Counted from the first letter of the stretch, positions 36,804 to 46,417 are shown. The stretch: 64,000 nt of DNA from Streptococcus penaeicida (GCF_002887775.1 NZ_LOCM01000015.1:221617-285616), one strand, 5' to 3'. Numbers and translations are program-made. The notes: generated by a model from the letters alone, not told the origin.

Positions 36804-38606
36804 TTACTCCTGTTTTGCATTTTTAATTAAGGTTTCTTTGAGATCTTTTTCAGATAATTGATCTAAACCATTGATTAGTGCTTCAACGTCTTCTAATGGT
36901 TTTGAGGTAACTTTACCAACAAAGATTTTGTCATGAATTTGTTCACTCACACGTTCATCGCTAGAAAGCAATTCTTCGTATAGTTTTTCACCAGGACGAA
37001 TGCCTGATTCAACAATTTGAATTTCATCTTCGGTATGTCCGCTAAGCTTGATAACTTTTTTAGCTAAGTCTAAAATTTTAACGGGTTGCCCCATATCAAG
37101 AACAAAAACTTCTCCACCTTGGGCTAGGTAACCCGCTTGAATGACCAAACGACTAGCTTCCGGAATAGTCATGAAGTAACGTGTCATGCGGAAGTCAGTT
37201 ACCGTTACAGGTCCAGCTTTTTTGATTTGTTCTTTAAAGAGCGGAACAACTGACCCACGACTACCTAAAACATTTCCGAAACGCACAGCCGCAAATTGTG
37301 TTTTACCAACCTCATTTAAACCTGTCACAATCATTTCTGCGAAGCGTTTAGTTGCTCCCATAACATTAGGTGGGTTTACTGCCTTGTCTGTGGATATCAT
37401 GACAAATTTTGGAATGCCTGCTGCTTTTGCAGCTTCCGCCACATTTTTGGTTCCAAAAATATTATTCTTAACAGCTTCACGTGGATTGTATTCCATCAAA
37501 GGCACATGTTTGTGAGCAGCAGCATGGTAAACAATATCTGGTTGATAATCGGCCATAATTCTAAAGATTAACGGACGGTCTTGGATATCCGCAATAATGG
37601 GCACAATTTCGATGGCATCTTGATACTTAGCTTTTAATTCTCTGTTTATCAGATAGATGGAGTTTTCACCATGTCCTAAGAGGAGAATTTTTTTAGGTTT
37701 GAATTTTGCGACCTGACGACAAATTTCTGAACCGATTGAACCACCGGCACCAGTAACTAAAACTGTCTTACCATTAAAAAATTCAGATAAAGAAGACTGA
37801 TCCAAAACAACTTCTTTTCGTCCTAACAAGTCAGCAATGTCAATTTCTTTAAACTTGCTAAGCGAGACATTTCCCATGACAATATTTTCAATACTTGGCA
37901 TGTTGTTGACGGGAACGTTTGCGGAATGACAAATATCTAAGATACTTTCACGTTCAGGCTCAGACAAACTTGGAATGGCAATGGTAACTTGGTTGACTTC
38001 ATAATCAGCAACAATCCTTGGAATACTATATTTGTTACCCAAAACTTTGATACCATGAAGATATGTGCCATGCTTGTTAATATCAGCATCGACGATTCCC
38101 ACAATCTCCATATTTTTGCCTTTATTGAGAACTGTTTGAACAAAGGCAGATCCCCCTTCACCAGCTCCAACGACCAAGATGCGTTTTTTATTTTTTTGTT
38201 TGCGCTTTTGCATTTGTGGTGCAAAATCGTGATAAATGCGCCAGGTCATTCGTGGAATGACTACCAGGAAAGTACTGAAAAGATACCCCAGAAAAATAAA
38301 GCGTCTGCTAAAGGAATCAAAGTTTAGAAAAACGACAATATAGGATACAATTGAGGCAATTAATAAACTGACAATAATTTCAAAAATAATTTTATAATCG
38401 GTGAAACGATTAATAATTGAAAATATTCTTAATCTAATTCCAACAAGGGTATAAACAAAAAGAGTCACGAAAAGAGTTAGAAGAACTTCCTTATCTGTTA
38501 GATTATGGCTATAAGCTAACAAAAATTGATGTGCTGATACAAAGGAAATGCTAATCATCAACAAATCTAAGAAATATAAAATTACTCTTTTCTGGCTTCT
38601 TTTCAT
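36804..38606 (-). CDS. Nucleotide-sugar 4,6-dehydratase, PglF/CapD-like
   Basis: A 600-residue protein with four N-terminal membrane segments in the first 125 residues, then a first Rossmann domain (RILVVGAGEGGSAFVQTVL). The C-terminal dehydratase domain starts VLVTGAGGSIGSEICRQVA at about residue 280, with VYHAAAHKHVPLMEYNPREA (part) and KFVMISTDKAVNPPNVMGATK (part). The catalytic tyrosine of YxxxK is replaced by Met in VMGATK, as in inverting PglF/WbpM-type enzymes. These convert UDP-GlcNAc to a 4-keto-6-deoxy sugar. It follows cpsD and precedes the initiating transferase. Confidence 0.92.
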   Translation of the reverse strand: MKRSQKRVILYFLDLLMISISFVSAHQFLLAYSHNLTDKEVLLTLFVTLFVYTLVGIRLRIFSIINRFTDYKIIFEIIVSLLIASIVSYIVVFLNFDSFSRRFIFLGYLFSTFLVVIPRMTWRIYHDFAPQMQKRKQKNKKRILVVGAGEGGSAFVQTVLNKGKNMEIVGIVDADINKHGTYLHGIKVLGNKYSIPRIVADYEVNQVTIAIPSLSEPERESILDICHSANVPVNNMPSIENIVMGNVSLSKFKEIDIADLLGRKEVVLDQSSLSEFFNGKTVLVTGAGGSIGSEICRQVAKFKPKKILLLGHGENSIYLINRELKAKYQDAIEIVPIIADIQDRPLIFRIMADYQPDIVYHAAAHKHVPLMEYNPREAVKNNIFGTKNVAEAAKAAGIPKFVMISTDKAVNPPNVMGATKRFAEMIVTGLNEVGKTQFAAVRFGNVLGSRGSVVPLFKEQIKKAGPVTVTDFRMTRYFMTIPEASRLVIQAGYLAQGGEVFVLDMGQPVKILDLAKKVIKLSGHTEDEIQIVESGIRPGEKLYEELLSSDERVSEQIHDKIFVGKVTSKPLEDVEALINGLDQLSEKDLKETLIKNAKQE

Positions 38607-38612
38607 CTTTAT

Positions 38613-39356
38613 TTATCTCTTTCTTGACTTACGTTTTGCTTTTTTACTACTGTTTTCTTTCTTACCGTAATTCCCATAATTACCGTAAGCTCCGTAGGAA
38701 CCATAACCACCATAGGAATCTATTGTACTATCAACTTTATTAAGAATAATTCCAAGGAATTGGGCACCACTTTGTTCCATTTGTTCTTTGGCTTTTTGAA
38801 TAAAGCGACGTTTAATGGCTCCTTCTTCAGTAACAATGACTGAAGCATCTGCTTTTTGAGCCACAATAGCTGAATCAATAACCAAACCAATCGGCGGTGT
38901 ATCGATAATGACATAATCGAACACTTCTTTTAAAGTATCAATCATGTAATTAAAGTTACTATTTTGCAAAAGGGTTGTTGGGTTTGGTGGGACATGACCT
39001 GCCGGAATAACCATTAGGTTTTCGATATTACTTCTAGAGATGACTGCTGATAAGTCAGCATTCCCAGAGAGATAACTAGACAGACCTTCATATTTTTCAT
39101 CCGACTTAAAAGTCCCTGACATAACTGAATTTCGAATATCAGCATCAATGAGCAAGGTCTTCAATCCAGCCTTAGCAAATGATACTGCTAAGTTGACTGA
39201 TGTTGTTGATTTCCCTTCACCTAGTTGAACTGATGTGAGGACAATAACTCTGAGATCACGTCCTGAAAATTGAATATTGGTTCTGATGGAGTTGTAATAC
39301 TCTTCAGCTAATGTATATAAATCTAATTTTGATTTGACTAATTCTAATTGTGCCAT
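38613..39356 (-). CDS. cpsD: Capsule tyrosine kinase CpsD
   Basis: CpsD is the cytoplasmic autophosphorylating BY-kinase that controls capsule length and export with CpsC. The 247-residue protein has Walker [21 protein letters not shown], Walker A' [10 protein letters not shown] and Walker [15 protein letters not shown]. The C-terminal tail is the tyrosine cluster [17 protein letters not shown], with at least six tyrosines to phosphorylate, then a lysine-rich end. It lies 10 bases after cpsC. CpsB would dephosphorylate it. Confidence 0.95.
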   Translation of the reverse strand: MAQLELVKSKLDLYTLAEEYYNSIRTNIQFSGRDLRVIVLTSVQLGEGKSTTSVNLAVSFAKAGLKTLLIDADIRNSVMSGTFKSDEKYEGLSSYLSGNADLSAVISRSNIENLMVIPAGHVPPNPTTLLQNSNFNYMIDTLKEVFDYVIIDTPPIGLVIDSAIVAQKADASVIVTEEGAIKRRFIQKAKEQMEQSGAQFLGIILNKVDSTIDSYGGYGSYGAYGNYGNYGKKENSSKKAKRKSRKR

Positions 39357-39366
39357 GATACACCCC

Positions 39367-40056
39367 TTACATTTTATCTGTATTTGGAACGATACCTAGG
39401 AGCGTCATTCCAAGAACTTCTTCGACATCTTCAGGTCGTTTGACACGATCATCGAGAACTTCACGAACAACAACGACAATCATTGTCAGTAAAGCACCCA
39501 TGAAGATACCAAGTAAAGTGTTACGTTTAATGTTTGGTGAGGATGGACTAGACGGCAATTGCGCTTTTTCAAGTGGTGTCACATCTTCAACTTTAGTAAC
39601 TTTTTTAATTTTTTCTGAAGCCACTTCACGAATGGAATTAGCTAAATCTTTAGCCTGTTGTGGATCTTGGTTGGTTACTGAGATTGAGATAACTCGGGTA
39701 TCAGCTGGGATAGTGACTGAGATCATTTTAGATAATTGTTCTGGAGTAACAGTCAAACCATCATTAGCTATCACATCTTTCATGACATCACGAGAGGTAA
39801 TAATTTCTTTATAATCGTTTACCAAATAATCACCCGCCTGTAAATCTAATGCAGTCAAGTTATCAGATTGCTGACGATTAATTACATACAATCGTGTTGA
39901 AGAAGTATATTCAGGCTTAATAAGAAAAAGGGAAGCCATTAAAGCAAGTGTGCCAAAGAAAAGGGCCATAAAAAGGATGAGAAATTTTTTATTCCAAAGT
40001 TTTTTCAAAAGGCTAAGAACATCAATCTCCATTGATGAACGGTCTGTGTTATTCAT
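39367..40056 (-). CDS. cpsC: Capsule chain-length regulator CpsC
   Basis: CpsC is the membrane activator of CpsD, a short Wzz-type protein. The 229 residues contain two membrane helices: [20 protein letters not shown] near residues 20-45 and [20 protein letters not shown] near residues 180-200. Between them lies an outer domain with [10 protein letters not shown] and the proline-rich [19 protein letters not shown] before the second helix. The C-terminal [20 protein letters not shown] is the CpsD-activating segment. It is followed by cpsD and preceded by cpsB. Confidence 0.95.
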   Translation of the reverse strand: MNNTDRSSMEIDVLSLLKKLWNKKFLILFMALFFGTLALMASLFLIKPEYTSSTRLYVINRQQSDNLTALDLQAGDYLVNDYKEIITSRDVMKDVIANDGLTVTPEQLSKMISVTIPADTRVISISVTNQDPQQAKDLANSIREVASEKIKKVTKVEDVTPLEKAQLPSSPSSPNIKRNTLLGIFMGALLTMIVVVVREVLDDRVKRPEDVEEVLGMTLLGIVPNTDKM

Positions 40057-40064
40057 AAAATCTC

Positions 40065-40795
40065 CTATAAATATTGATTATCGATTAAGGTCTGAGCATT
40101 GCTTTCAAAAAGTGCCCGTGCCCGGTTGCGACCATATTCTTTAGCCACTAAATCACGAGCTTCTTTCATATATGGTGGGCGTTTCTTTAAGTTGTGCATA
40201 TCTGAAGCCACACAGTGAACAAGGTTTTCATCCAAAAAGTAAGTTGCTCGCTTTTTAAAGACTTTTAGTTTATCGCCGAATAGCTTCGCTTTCACAACGT
40301 GAGCACTGTTAACTTGTGTGTAGCAACCCATATCAATTAATTCTTGGACGCGGTCTTTCTTAAATGCTAGGGCCTCATAACGTTCGATGTGGGCTACAAT
40401 TGGTGTAATTCCTAACATGATAACCTGTGATAAGGCTGTGTGAATCTCCTTCCAAGGCGTAGCATGGAGAATTCAATTAAAGCGTAACGGGTCCCATTCA
40501 TGCGGGGAACTAACTGATGCTCTAATTTTTCCAAAATATCACGGGTGAAATAAAGTTCTGCTCCATAGAGGAGAGTTAAATCAGGATAGAGCTTCTGCGC
40601 TTCCCTTTTAACTTGTAAAAATTTATTTGCAATATCATCTTCAGGCGTTTCAAACATTCCTTTTCGACGGTGGGATGTCGAAACAATGGTACGAACACCT
40701 TGTTTATAACTTTCTCCAATAAGAGATAGACTTTCATCTATCGTTAGCGGACCATCATCCACATCAAAGACGATGTGGGAATGGATATCAATCAT
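40065..40795 (-). pseudogene. cpsB: Capsule tyrosine phosphatase CpsB, one frameshift
   Basis: CpsB is the PHP-type manganese phosphatase that acts on CpsD. The whole 243-residue gene is present, but the frame breaks near 40462. The N-terminal part has the metal histidines IDIHSHIVFDVDDGP and STSHRRKGMF, reads to IEFSMLR and then runs out of frame to a stop. One more base there gives SMLTPWKEIHTALSQVIMLG and joins the C-terminal part GITPIVAHIERYEALAFK, which ends normally. The site lies in the octamer GCTACGCC, the same octamer as in the 60.2 kb HAD gene. cpsA and cpsB overlap in ATGA. Confidence 0.9.
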
Positions 40796-42257
40796 TCATT
40801 TCCCTCCATGGTTGCCTTAATGGCTTCTTTTGCTTGGTTAACACTTGCATCATCTAGTTTAAGCATATATAAAGCTGATCCCGGCATAGCATAGGAAGGT
40901 AATTGACCTGTAGAACCTGTACCTGTGACATCTTGAGATGTAACGGAGAAACTTTCTTTATTTTCAATTTGACTGTTTGCTATGGTCATCATTTGATTCA
41001 AACTCAAATTGGTTTGAACAGAATTTTGCAGACCAGAAATAACAGCTGTTGCTTGACTTGGTGATTTGATGCTACTTAACTTATTAATAATAGCTGTGAT
41101 TACGCGTTCTTGATTTTTCCCACGGTCGTTATCGCCACCTTGTAAGGCGTGTCGTTCGCGGACGAAGACCAAGGCTTGTTTTGAATTCAAGGCAATGATT
41201 CCTCGTGGGAAATCATAACCACCTGCAGAGAAGGCTGTATCATTTTGCACTTCAATACCACCCAATTGGTCGATGAGTTCCGTAAAGGTTGTGAAGTTAA
41301 TACGAGCATAATTATCAATTTGAATACCGTAGAGATTTTCTAGGGTTTTCATTGAGGTTTCAACACCATAAATACCGGCATGGGTCAATTTATCGTATTG
41401 ATCGCCACCACCATCTGGAATTTTGACGTAAGAGTCACGAGGTGTTGTTGTTAAGAGAACTTTATGAGTATTCATATTAACGGTCATGATAATATTGACA
41501 TCTGAACGTGAAACTGTTGAGATATCGCCATAAGTATCAATACCACTAATATAAAGGTTATAAACTCCTGATTTATTTAATGGTTTTTCAGAACTTTTAA
41601 TGTTCTTTTTGATTTTGTAGGTATAGATGGTTTTGACTTTGTCTTTGTAATTTTCGTCATTTTGTTCAATCAAAGCTTGGTAAGCAGAGTTCATGACCAT
41701 GGCTTTGGCAGAGCCGTCCTTAAGATCTTGATATGCAGCTTGATAAGAAGCCACTTCTTTTGTTTTTGGACTGACTTTTTTGACAGATTGTAAGTGGGTC
41801 ATCAGTTCACTGATGTTACTTTCATCAGCTTTCTTCGGTGCTTCGAGGCTATCCACTTCTTTAATGGTAGAGATGCTACTGTCTTTTGGCACAACAACTG
41901 ACATTTCAACTTCTGAGAAGGCTGCCGTTTTATTCATTTGCGCCGTTAAATCAATGGTTGACTTAAAAGTATAAAGCATGATGCTAAGGCGATGTTAGCC
42001 AAAATGAGACCAAGCATTGTAAAAAGTTTGGCTTTTTTCTTAATAACTAATAAAAGCGCTAGAAAAAAAAGAGCTCCTAAAACGGCACTGATGATAAGGT
42101 TGAGATGATGAAAAGCTAAGAAATTATAACTATACATCATAAAACCAACAATAATTGAGAGAAGGGCATAGAGAATTAATAATGCAAAATTAATAAGGGT
42201 AAAAGTACCATTTCCTCTACGACTTGATTTTCTGTTTTTACGTGACCTTGTCGACAT
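40792..42257 (-). pseudogene. cpsA: LytR-CpsA-Psr protein CpsA, one frameshift
   Basis: CpsA belongs to the LCP family, which attaches glycopolymers to the cell wall. Together the parts give the usual 488 residues. An N-terminal basic stretch (STRSRKNRKSSRRGNG) and three membrane segments are followed by an accessory domain, then the LCP domain with VLLTTTPRDSYVKIPDGGGD, DKLTHAGIYG and LVFVRERHALQGGDNDRGKN. The frame breaks near 41981: the first part ends LANIALASCFILL then stops, while the next frame gives MLYTFKSTIDLTAQMNK. One base missing at GCATC/ATG explains it. Confidence 0.9.
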
Positions 42258-42303
42258 TTTTTAAAATCTCCAGATTCTTTTAAATACACAAAAATATAGA
42301 TTA

Positions 42304-42332
42304 ATTCTAGCATTTTTAGAGAAAAATTGCAA
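42304..42332 (-). promoter_or_regulatory. Capsule operon promoter with palindrome
   Basis: Minus-strand TTGCAA, a 17-base spacer and an extended -10 TGCTAGAAT. The -35 lies in a 12-base perfect palindrome AAATTGCAATTT (42324-42335), a possible operator. The leader to the cpsA start is about 40 bases and carries GGAG. Confidence 0.75.
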
Positions 42333-42476
42333 TTTCTAGAAACATCATTTTCCTGTAATTTTTAATCATTTATTTATTATTAAAATTTCTATGAGAAATG
42401 TCCGCTTAGTGACAGCATTTATAATTATCCAAAAAGATTATTAAAACACGGATGAAAACCCTTTATGTTTAGATAC

Positions 42477-42505
42477 TTGAATCTTACAACTATTTAAGAT
42501 AAACT
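42477..42505 (+). promoter_or_regulatory. cpsY promoter placed for a leaderless mRNA
   Basis: TTGAAT, a 17-base spacer and TAAACT. Seven bases past the -10 is the A of the cpsY ATG (42512). No ribosome-binding sequence lies between. Confidence 0.55.
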
Positions 42506-42511
42506 GTCTTT

Positions 42512-43426
42512 ATGAGATTACAACAATTACATTACATTATTAAAATTGTCGAATGTGGCTCTATGAATGAAGCTGCCAAACAATTATATATTACACAACC
42601 CAGTCTCTCTAATGCGGTCAAAGACCTTGAGGCAGAGATGGGTATTTCTATATTTATCCGCAATCCTAAAGGGATTACCCTGACCAAAGATGGTGTGGAA
42701 TTTCTTTCATATGCCCGTCAAATTGTGGAGCAAGCCTCGCTATTAGAAGATCGCTACAAAAACCAAAATAGCAACCGTGATCTCTTCAGTGTTTCCTCGC
42801 AACATTACGCTTTTGTGGTCAATGCCTTTGTGTCACTCCTAAAAGAAACAGATATGTCTCAATACGAACTCTTCTTACGGGAAACCAGAACTTGGGAAAT
42901 TATTGATGATGTTAAAAACTTCCGCTCAGAAATTGGGGTTCTCTTCTTAAACGACTATAACCGAGATGTCCTGACTAAGTTATTAGATGAGAGCCATCTG
43001 ATCTCAAATTTACTCTTTAAAACCCAGCCCCATATTTTTGTCAGTGAAGACCACCCACTAGCTGATAAAACCAGTCTGACATTAGAGGACTTAGAACCTT
43101 ATCCCTATTTATCCTACGACCAAGGGCTTCACAACTCCTTCTACTTTTCAGAGGAGATGATGGCCAACATGCCGCACAATAAATCTATCGTTGTCAGTGA
43201 CCGAGCTACACTTTTCAATCTAATGATTGGTCTTCATGGATACACTGTCGCATCAGGTGTCCTCAATAGCCAACTCAATGGTAATCATATCGTAGCCATC
43301 CCTCTCGAAGTCCCTGATATTATTGATGTTGTCTATATCAAACATGAAAAAGCAAACCTCTCAAAAATGGGCGAAAAATTCATCGATTATCTAAAAGAAG
43401 AAGTTCAATTTAAGCATCCTGAATAA
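42512..43426 (+). CDS. cpsY: LysR-family regulator CpsY/MtaR
   Basis: This 304-residue LysR regulator is divergent from the capsule operon, as in other pyogenic streptococci. The HTH is in residues 1-60: MRLQQLHYIIKIVECGSMNE with AAKQLYITQPSLSNAVKDLE. The effector domain follows from about residue 90. In group B and fish streptococci the orthologue controls methionine uptake (MtaR) or cell-wall genes and immune resistance (CpsY) rather than capsule alone; that is known from relatives. The start equals the family start. Confidence 0.92.
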   Translation: MRLQQLHYIIKIVECGSMNEAAKQLYITQPSLSNAVKDLEAEMGISIFIRNPKGITLTKDGVEFLSYARQIVEQASLLEDRYKNQNSNRDLFSVSSQHYAFVVNAFVSLLKETDMSQYELFLRETRTWEIIDDVKNFRSEIGVLFLNDYNRDVLTKLLDESHLISNLLFKTQPHIFVSEDHPLADKTSLTLEDLEPYPYLSYDQGLHNSFYFSEEMMANMPHNKSIVVSDRATLFNLMIGLHGYTVASGVLNSQLNGNHIVAIPLEVPDIIDVVYIKHEKANLSKMGEKFIDYLKEEVQFKHPE

Positions 43427-43429
43427 CCA

Positions 43430-43459
43430 AAGAAGCCTAACAAAAGTTAGGCTTCTTTT
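43430..43459. terminator. Bidirectional terminator between cpsY and the HEPN gene
   Basis: A 12-base perfect stem AAGAAGCCTAAC/GTTAGGCTTCTT with an AAAA loop, followed by T residues in both directions between convergent genes. Confidence 0.9.
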
Positions 43460-43472
43460 CAATCGTTTAATT

Positions 43473-44249
43473 TTAATGACCAGTGAACCCTTTTTTGATA
43501 ATGTCATTAACTTGATCAAAATAGAAAGGTTGACGTTGGTAGTTGACACCTGAATAGGTGGCTAATTCAATAATTTTGTTTAAGAATGCTTGTGAAGAGA
43601 AATTGGTTGTTCGGTGTAACTCTTCTTCATCAAAAGCTTTTATGAGGTGAGCTAATGGATTACGGACAGATTTCTCAAATCGACGCAATTCTTCAACAGT
43701 ATCTTTGATTTCTTGTGGCAGGTCAGATAGGATTAAAAGATCCGTCAGACTTCGCGAAGTGATATTACGGCTTTGCCTTTTTCCCAAATAAGTCTCAAAA
43801 ATCGGCAGTCCTGCTGCTTTCATCTTGTGGAAATCCCAGGTATCATACTCATCATTTTTGGCATCAATGATGAAGCTGTCAAAGTTAGGGATTTGCTGAC
43901 GGATCAATGTTTGGAAAAGTCGGTAAAGGATAGGTGAAACAGACCGCACGAAATCGATAATGTCACCGTTCTTGATTTTAACTTCCAAGTCCAAGAGATA
44001 ATTGGCGATTTGTTCTTTTTCCAAATCCTCATTCATAAAAAAGTTAAAATGGTGTGTCTTTTCTAACTCTTCCAATTTCGTTTTGTGCTCAGTCAAAAAG
44101 GCAAGGTTGAGCTCTCGTCTTTCCTTGACCATTTCTAGTAGAAAGAGCGACTCCTCATCCAGCTTAGGCATTTCTTGAGCAATCTTAAAAGTGTGATTAT
44201 AAGCATAGACACCCAAAAGGATGTCTATTGTTTTTTCAATTTCAGTCAT
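43473..44249 (-). CDS. HEPN-like protein coupled to deoD
   Basis: A 258-residue soluble helical protein. The C-terminal half carries [20 protein letters not shown], in which Arg196-N-P-L-A-His201 fits the RxxxxH active site of HEPN ribonucleases, the family that includes the C-terminal domain of CRISPR-associated Csm6. [20 protein letters not shown] before it could form the paired helix. The N-terminal 90 residues are helical and charged, with no CARF-like glycine loops that I can see. Its ATG lies inside the end of deoD (eight-base overlap), so the two are translationally coupled. No cas genes or arrays occur in the window. The RNase function is inference. Confidence 0.7.
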   Translation of the reverse strand: MTEIEKTIDILLGVYAYNHTFKIAQEMPKLDEESLFLLEMVKERRELNLAFLTEHKTKLEELEKTHHFNFFMNEDLEKEQIANYLLDLEVKIKNGDIIDFVRSVSPILYRLFQTLIRQQIPNFDSFIIDAKNDEYDTWDFHKMKAAGLPIFETYLGKRQSRNITSRSLTDLLILSDLPQEIKDTVEELRRFEKSVRNPLAHLIKAFDEEELHRTTNFSSQAFLNKIIELATYSGVNYQRQPFYFDQVNDIIKKGFTGH

Positions 44250-44955
44250 AAGCGATAAGGGTTTCCAGCCCGACTTGCATCATGTCAGTAAAGGTTGTTT
44301 GGCGTTCTTCAGCGCTTGTGTCTTCACTTGGGTCATTCAAATTATCAGAAATTGTCATGATACCAAGAGCTTTCACACGGTGTTGTGCTGCTAAGTAATA
44401 AAGAGCTGCGGCTTCCATTTCAACAGCTTTGACACCCATCTTACCAAGCTCCATAGTGCGTTCCGGTGAATTTGAATAGAAAACATCAGAAGAGAGGACA
44501 TTACCTACGTGAGTGGTCATGCCTAAATCTTTGGCGATATGGTAGGCTTTGTCTAAAAGACCAAAGTCCGCAATTTGAGGGAAATCGAACTCAGGGAAGT
44601 CGTTACGAATAATGTTTGAGTTGGTTGCTGCGGCTTGGGCAAGAACTAATTCACGCACATGCACATCAGGGTCAATGGCACCAGCCGTCCCTACACGGAT
44701 TAAGGTTTTAACCCCGTAATCGACAATCAATTCACGGGCATAAATTGAGATAGATGGCATCCCCATTCCAGTACCCATTACTGAAACACGGTGACCTTTA
44801 TATGTACCTGTATATCCTAGCATGCCACGGATTTCGTTGAAACAAACAGCGTCTTCTAAAAAGTTTTCAGCAATAAATTTAGCACGTAAAGGATCACCTG
44901 GCAAAAGAATTTTGTCAGCAATCTGACCCTTTTCAGCAGAAATATGAATAGACAT
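44242..44955 (-). CDS. deoD: Purine nucleoside phosphorylase DeoD type
   Basis: DeoD splits purine nucleosides with phosphate into base and (deoxy)ribose-1-phosphate; this is the hexameric type. The protein of 237 residues starts [20 protein letters not shown]; four more in-frame codons lie upstream. [13 protein letters not shown] holds a phosphate arginine, [19 protein letters not shown] and [13 protein letters not shown] follow, and [12 protein letters not shown] and TISDNLND carry the nucleoside-binding Glu and Asp. There is no Shine-Dalgarno before the start; instead a structured leader of about 104 bases lies upstream. The last bases overlap the HEPN-like gene. Confidence 0.95.
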   Translation of the reverse strand: MSIHISAEKGQIADKILLPGDPLRAKFIAENFLEDAVCFNEIRGMLGYTGTYKGHRVSVMGTGMGMPSISIYARELIVDYGVKTLIRVGTAGAIDPDVHVRELVLAQAAATNSNIIRNDFPEFDFPQIADFGLLDKAYHIAKDLGMTTHVGNVLSSDVFYSNSPERTMELGKMGVKAVEMEAAALYYLAAQHRVKALGIMTISDNLNDPSEDTSAEERQTTFTDMMQVGLETLIAYD

Positions 44956-44967
44956 AATAGTAAACAT

Positions 44968-45071
44968 TAAGGGCAGTTCTAATTATTCTCGATTCTGATT
45001 TTTAAACAAGATTTTAAAAGCGAATTAGAGAAATTGATTTGAAAAGTTCTATTACAAGAACCCTGCCCTTA
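44968..45071 (-). promoter_or_regulatory. Structured leader of deoD, possible cis-regulatory RNA
   Basis: On the minus strand TAAGGGCAG-GG-TTCT pairs with AGAACTGCCCTTA to close a 104-base element (13 pairs, two-base bulge). Inside, GTTCT-TGTAAT-AGAAC is a hairpin that competes for the same TTCT. TTCTC..ATTC pairs with GAAT.GAGAA as a further arm. A -10-like TACTAT at 45083-45088 would start transcription at about 45076, just before the element. It ends one base before an in-frame ATG. Class unknown. Confidence 0.5.
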
Positions 45072-45169
45072 CCTTTCATTTGATAGTAAGTGATAGTAAA
45101 ACCTGATTAACGTTCATACGTGATAAACGATTAATCTAAAAATTTTTGATTTTATAACTTTATAGCTTT

Positions 45170-45979
45170 TTAAAGTTGACCTAAAATAGCTTTGACTAAA
45201 CCTTTGAAGTCTTCTTTGATATGCTCTGTTACAGCAACAACTTCTTCATGGTTTAATTCTGATTGGAAGCCAGCCGCAAAGTTGGTAATAGCAGAGATTC
45301 CTAGCACTTTCATGCCTGAATGGGCTGCAACGATAACTTCTGGAACAGTTGACATACCGACAGCGTCAGCACCCATCATTTTGAAAGCACGGATTTCAGC
45401 TGGTGTTTCATAGGTAGGACCAGTAACACCAATATATATCCCGCCTTCAAGTTTGATGCCTAATTCTTGGGCAACACGGTTAGCAATTTGACGGTATTCA
45501 GCTGTGTAGGCATCTGACATGTCTGGGAACCGTGGACCAAATTCTTCTAAGTTCTCACCAATTAATGGATTATTACCAGTCATATTAATATGGTCTGTAA
45601 TTGCCATTAAGGTACCTGGTCCGTAGCCAATACCCCCAGCAGCATTTGTTACGATAACTCCTTGGCAACCAAGAGCTTTCATGACACGTACTGGGAAAGT
45701 CACTACTTCTAAAGGATTCCCCTCATAGAAATGGAAACGACCTTGCAAAGCGAGCACTTTGCGACCTGATAAATCACCATAGACTAATTTACCAGCATGG
45801 CCGACAACTGTTGATTTGCCCCAGTTAGGAATATCATTATAGTCGATGACAATTGGATTTTCAATTTCATCAGCCAGTTCGCCTAAACCTGAGCCTAAAA
45901 TAAGCCCAAATTCAGGTTCTTTAATTCCTTTAAGATTTAAATAATCTCTTGTTTCATTAATTTTTGTCACTAAAGACAT
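45170..45979 (-). CDS. punA: Purine nucleoside phosphorylase, trimeric type
   Basis: PunA cleaves guanosine and inosine (and deoxy forms) to base and pentose-1-phosphate. The 269-residue protein is full length. LGLILGSGLGELADEI-like GLILGSGLGELADEIENP is the phosphate loop, VVGHAGKLVYGDLSGRKVLA and LQGRFHFYEGNPLEVVTFPV hold His and Arg, VTNAAGGIGYGPG follows, and TYETPAEIRAFKMMGADAVG with MSTVPEV carries the base site. The 18-base gap to arsC and the shared strand place it in the rpiA-deoB-arsC-punA-deoD cluster. Confidence 0.95.
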   Translation of the reverse strand: MSLVTKINETRDYLNLKGIKEPEFGLILGSGLGELADEIENPIVIDYNDIPNWGKSTVVGHAGKLVYGDLSGRKVLALQGRFHFYEGNPLEVVTFPVRVMKALGCQGVIVTNAAGGIGYGPGTLMAITDHINMTGNNPLIGENLEEFGPRFPDMSDAYTAEYRQIANRVAQELGIKLEGGIYIGVTGPTYETPAEIRAFKMMGADAVGMSTVPEVIVAAHSGMKVLGISAITNFAAGFQSELNHEEVVAVTEHIKEDFKGLVKAILGQL

Positions 45980-45997
45980 ATTGTCTCCTTTTTTCTT

Positions 45998-46405
45998 TTA
46001 TTTTGGATAAACAATTTCCCCGTCCTCTTTGGTATAAGGACTAGGTAAATTGACTGGTAAAATATCTAAAAGTATTTCTGAAGGACGGCAAAGTTTAGTG
46101 CCTTTTGAAGTCACCACGATAGGCCGGTTGATTAAAATAGGGTCAAGCATCATGGCATCAATGATGTCTTCATCGCTTTTACTCTCATCAGCAAGTCCAT
46201 GTTTGTCAAATTCAGGGACATTGCTACGGGTTAAGTCGCGAACTGAAATGCCCATTGCCGCAATCAAGTCCAAGAGTTCTTGACGACTTGGTGGGTTGAT
46301 TAAATATTCAATCACTTCTGGCTCAAGTCCTGCATGTTTGATCATAGCAAGCACGTTACGAGAGGTTCCACAGTTTGGATTATGATAAATTCTTACTTTT
46401 TCCAT
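45998..46405 (-). CDS. arsC: ArsC-type glutaredoxin-linked arsenate reductase
   Basis: A 135-residue thioredoxin-fold protein of the ArsC/Spx superfamily. VRIYHNPNCGTSRNVLAMIK carries the catalytic cysteine in the NPxCGTSRN pattern of glutaredoxin-linked arsenate reductases. LINPPSRQELLDLI and the substrate arginines in LINRPIVVTSKGTKLCRPSE match ArsC rather than Spx. It lies between deoB (12 bases) and punA (18 bases). Phosphorolytic enzymes can use arsenate in place of phosphate, which may be why it is here, but that is speculation. Confidence 0.88.
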   Translation of the reverse strand: MEKVRIYHNPNCGTSRNVLAMIKHAGLEPEVIEYLINPPSRQELLDLIAAMGISVRDLTRSNVPEFDKHGLADESKSDEDIIDAMMLDPILINRPIVVTSKGTKLCRPSEILLDILPVNLPSPYTKEDGEIVYPK

Positions 46406-46417
46406 TTGTTCCCTGTC

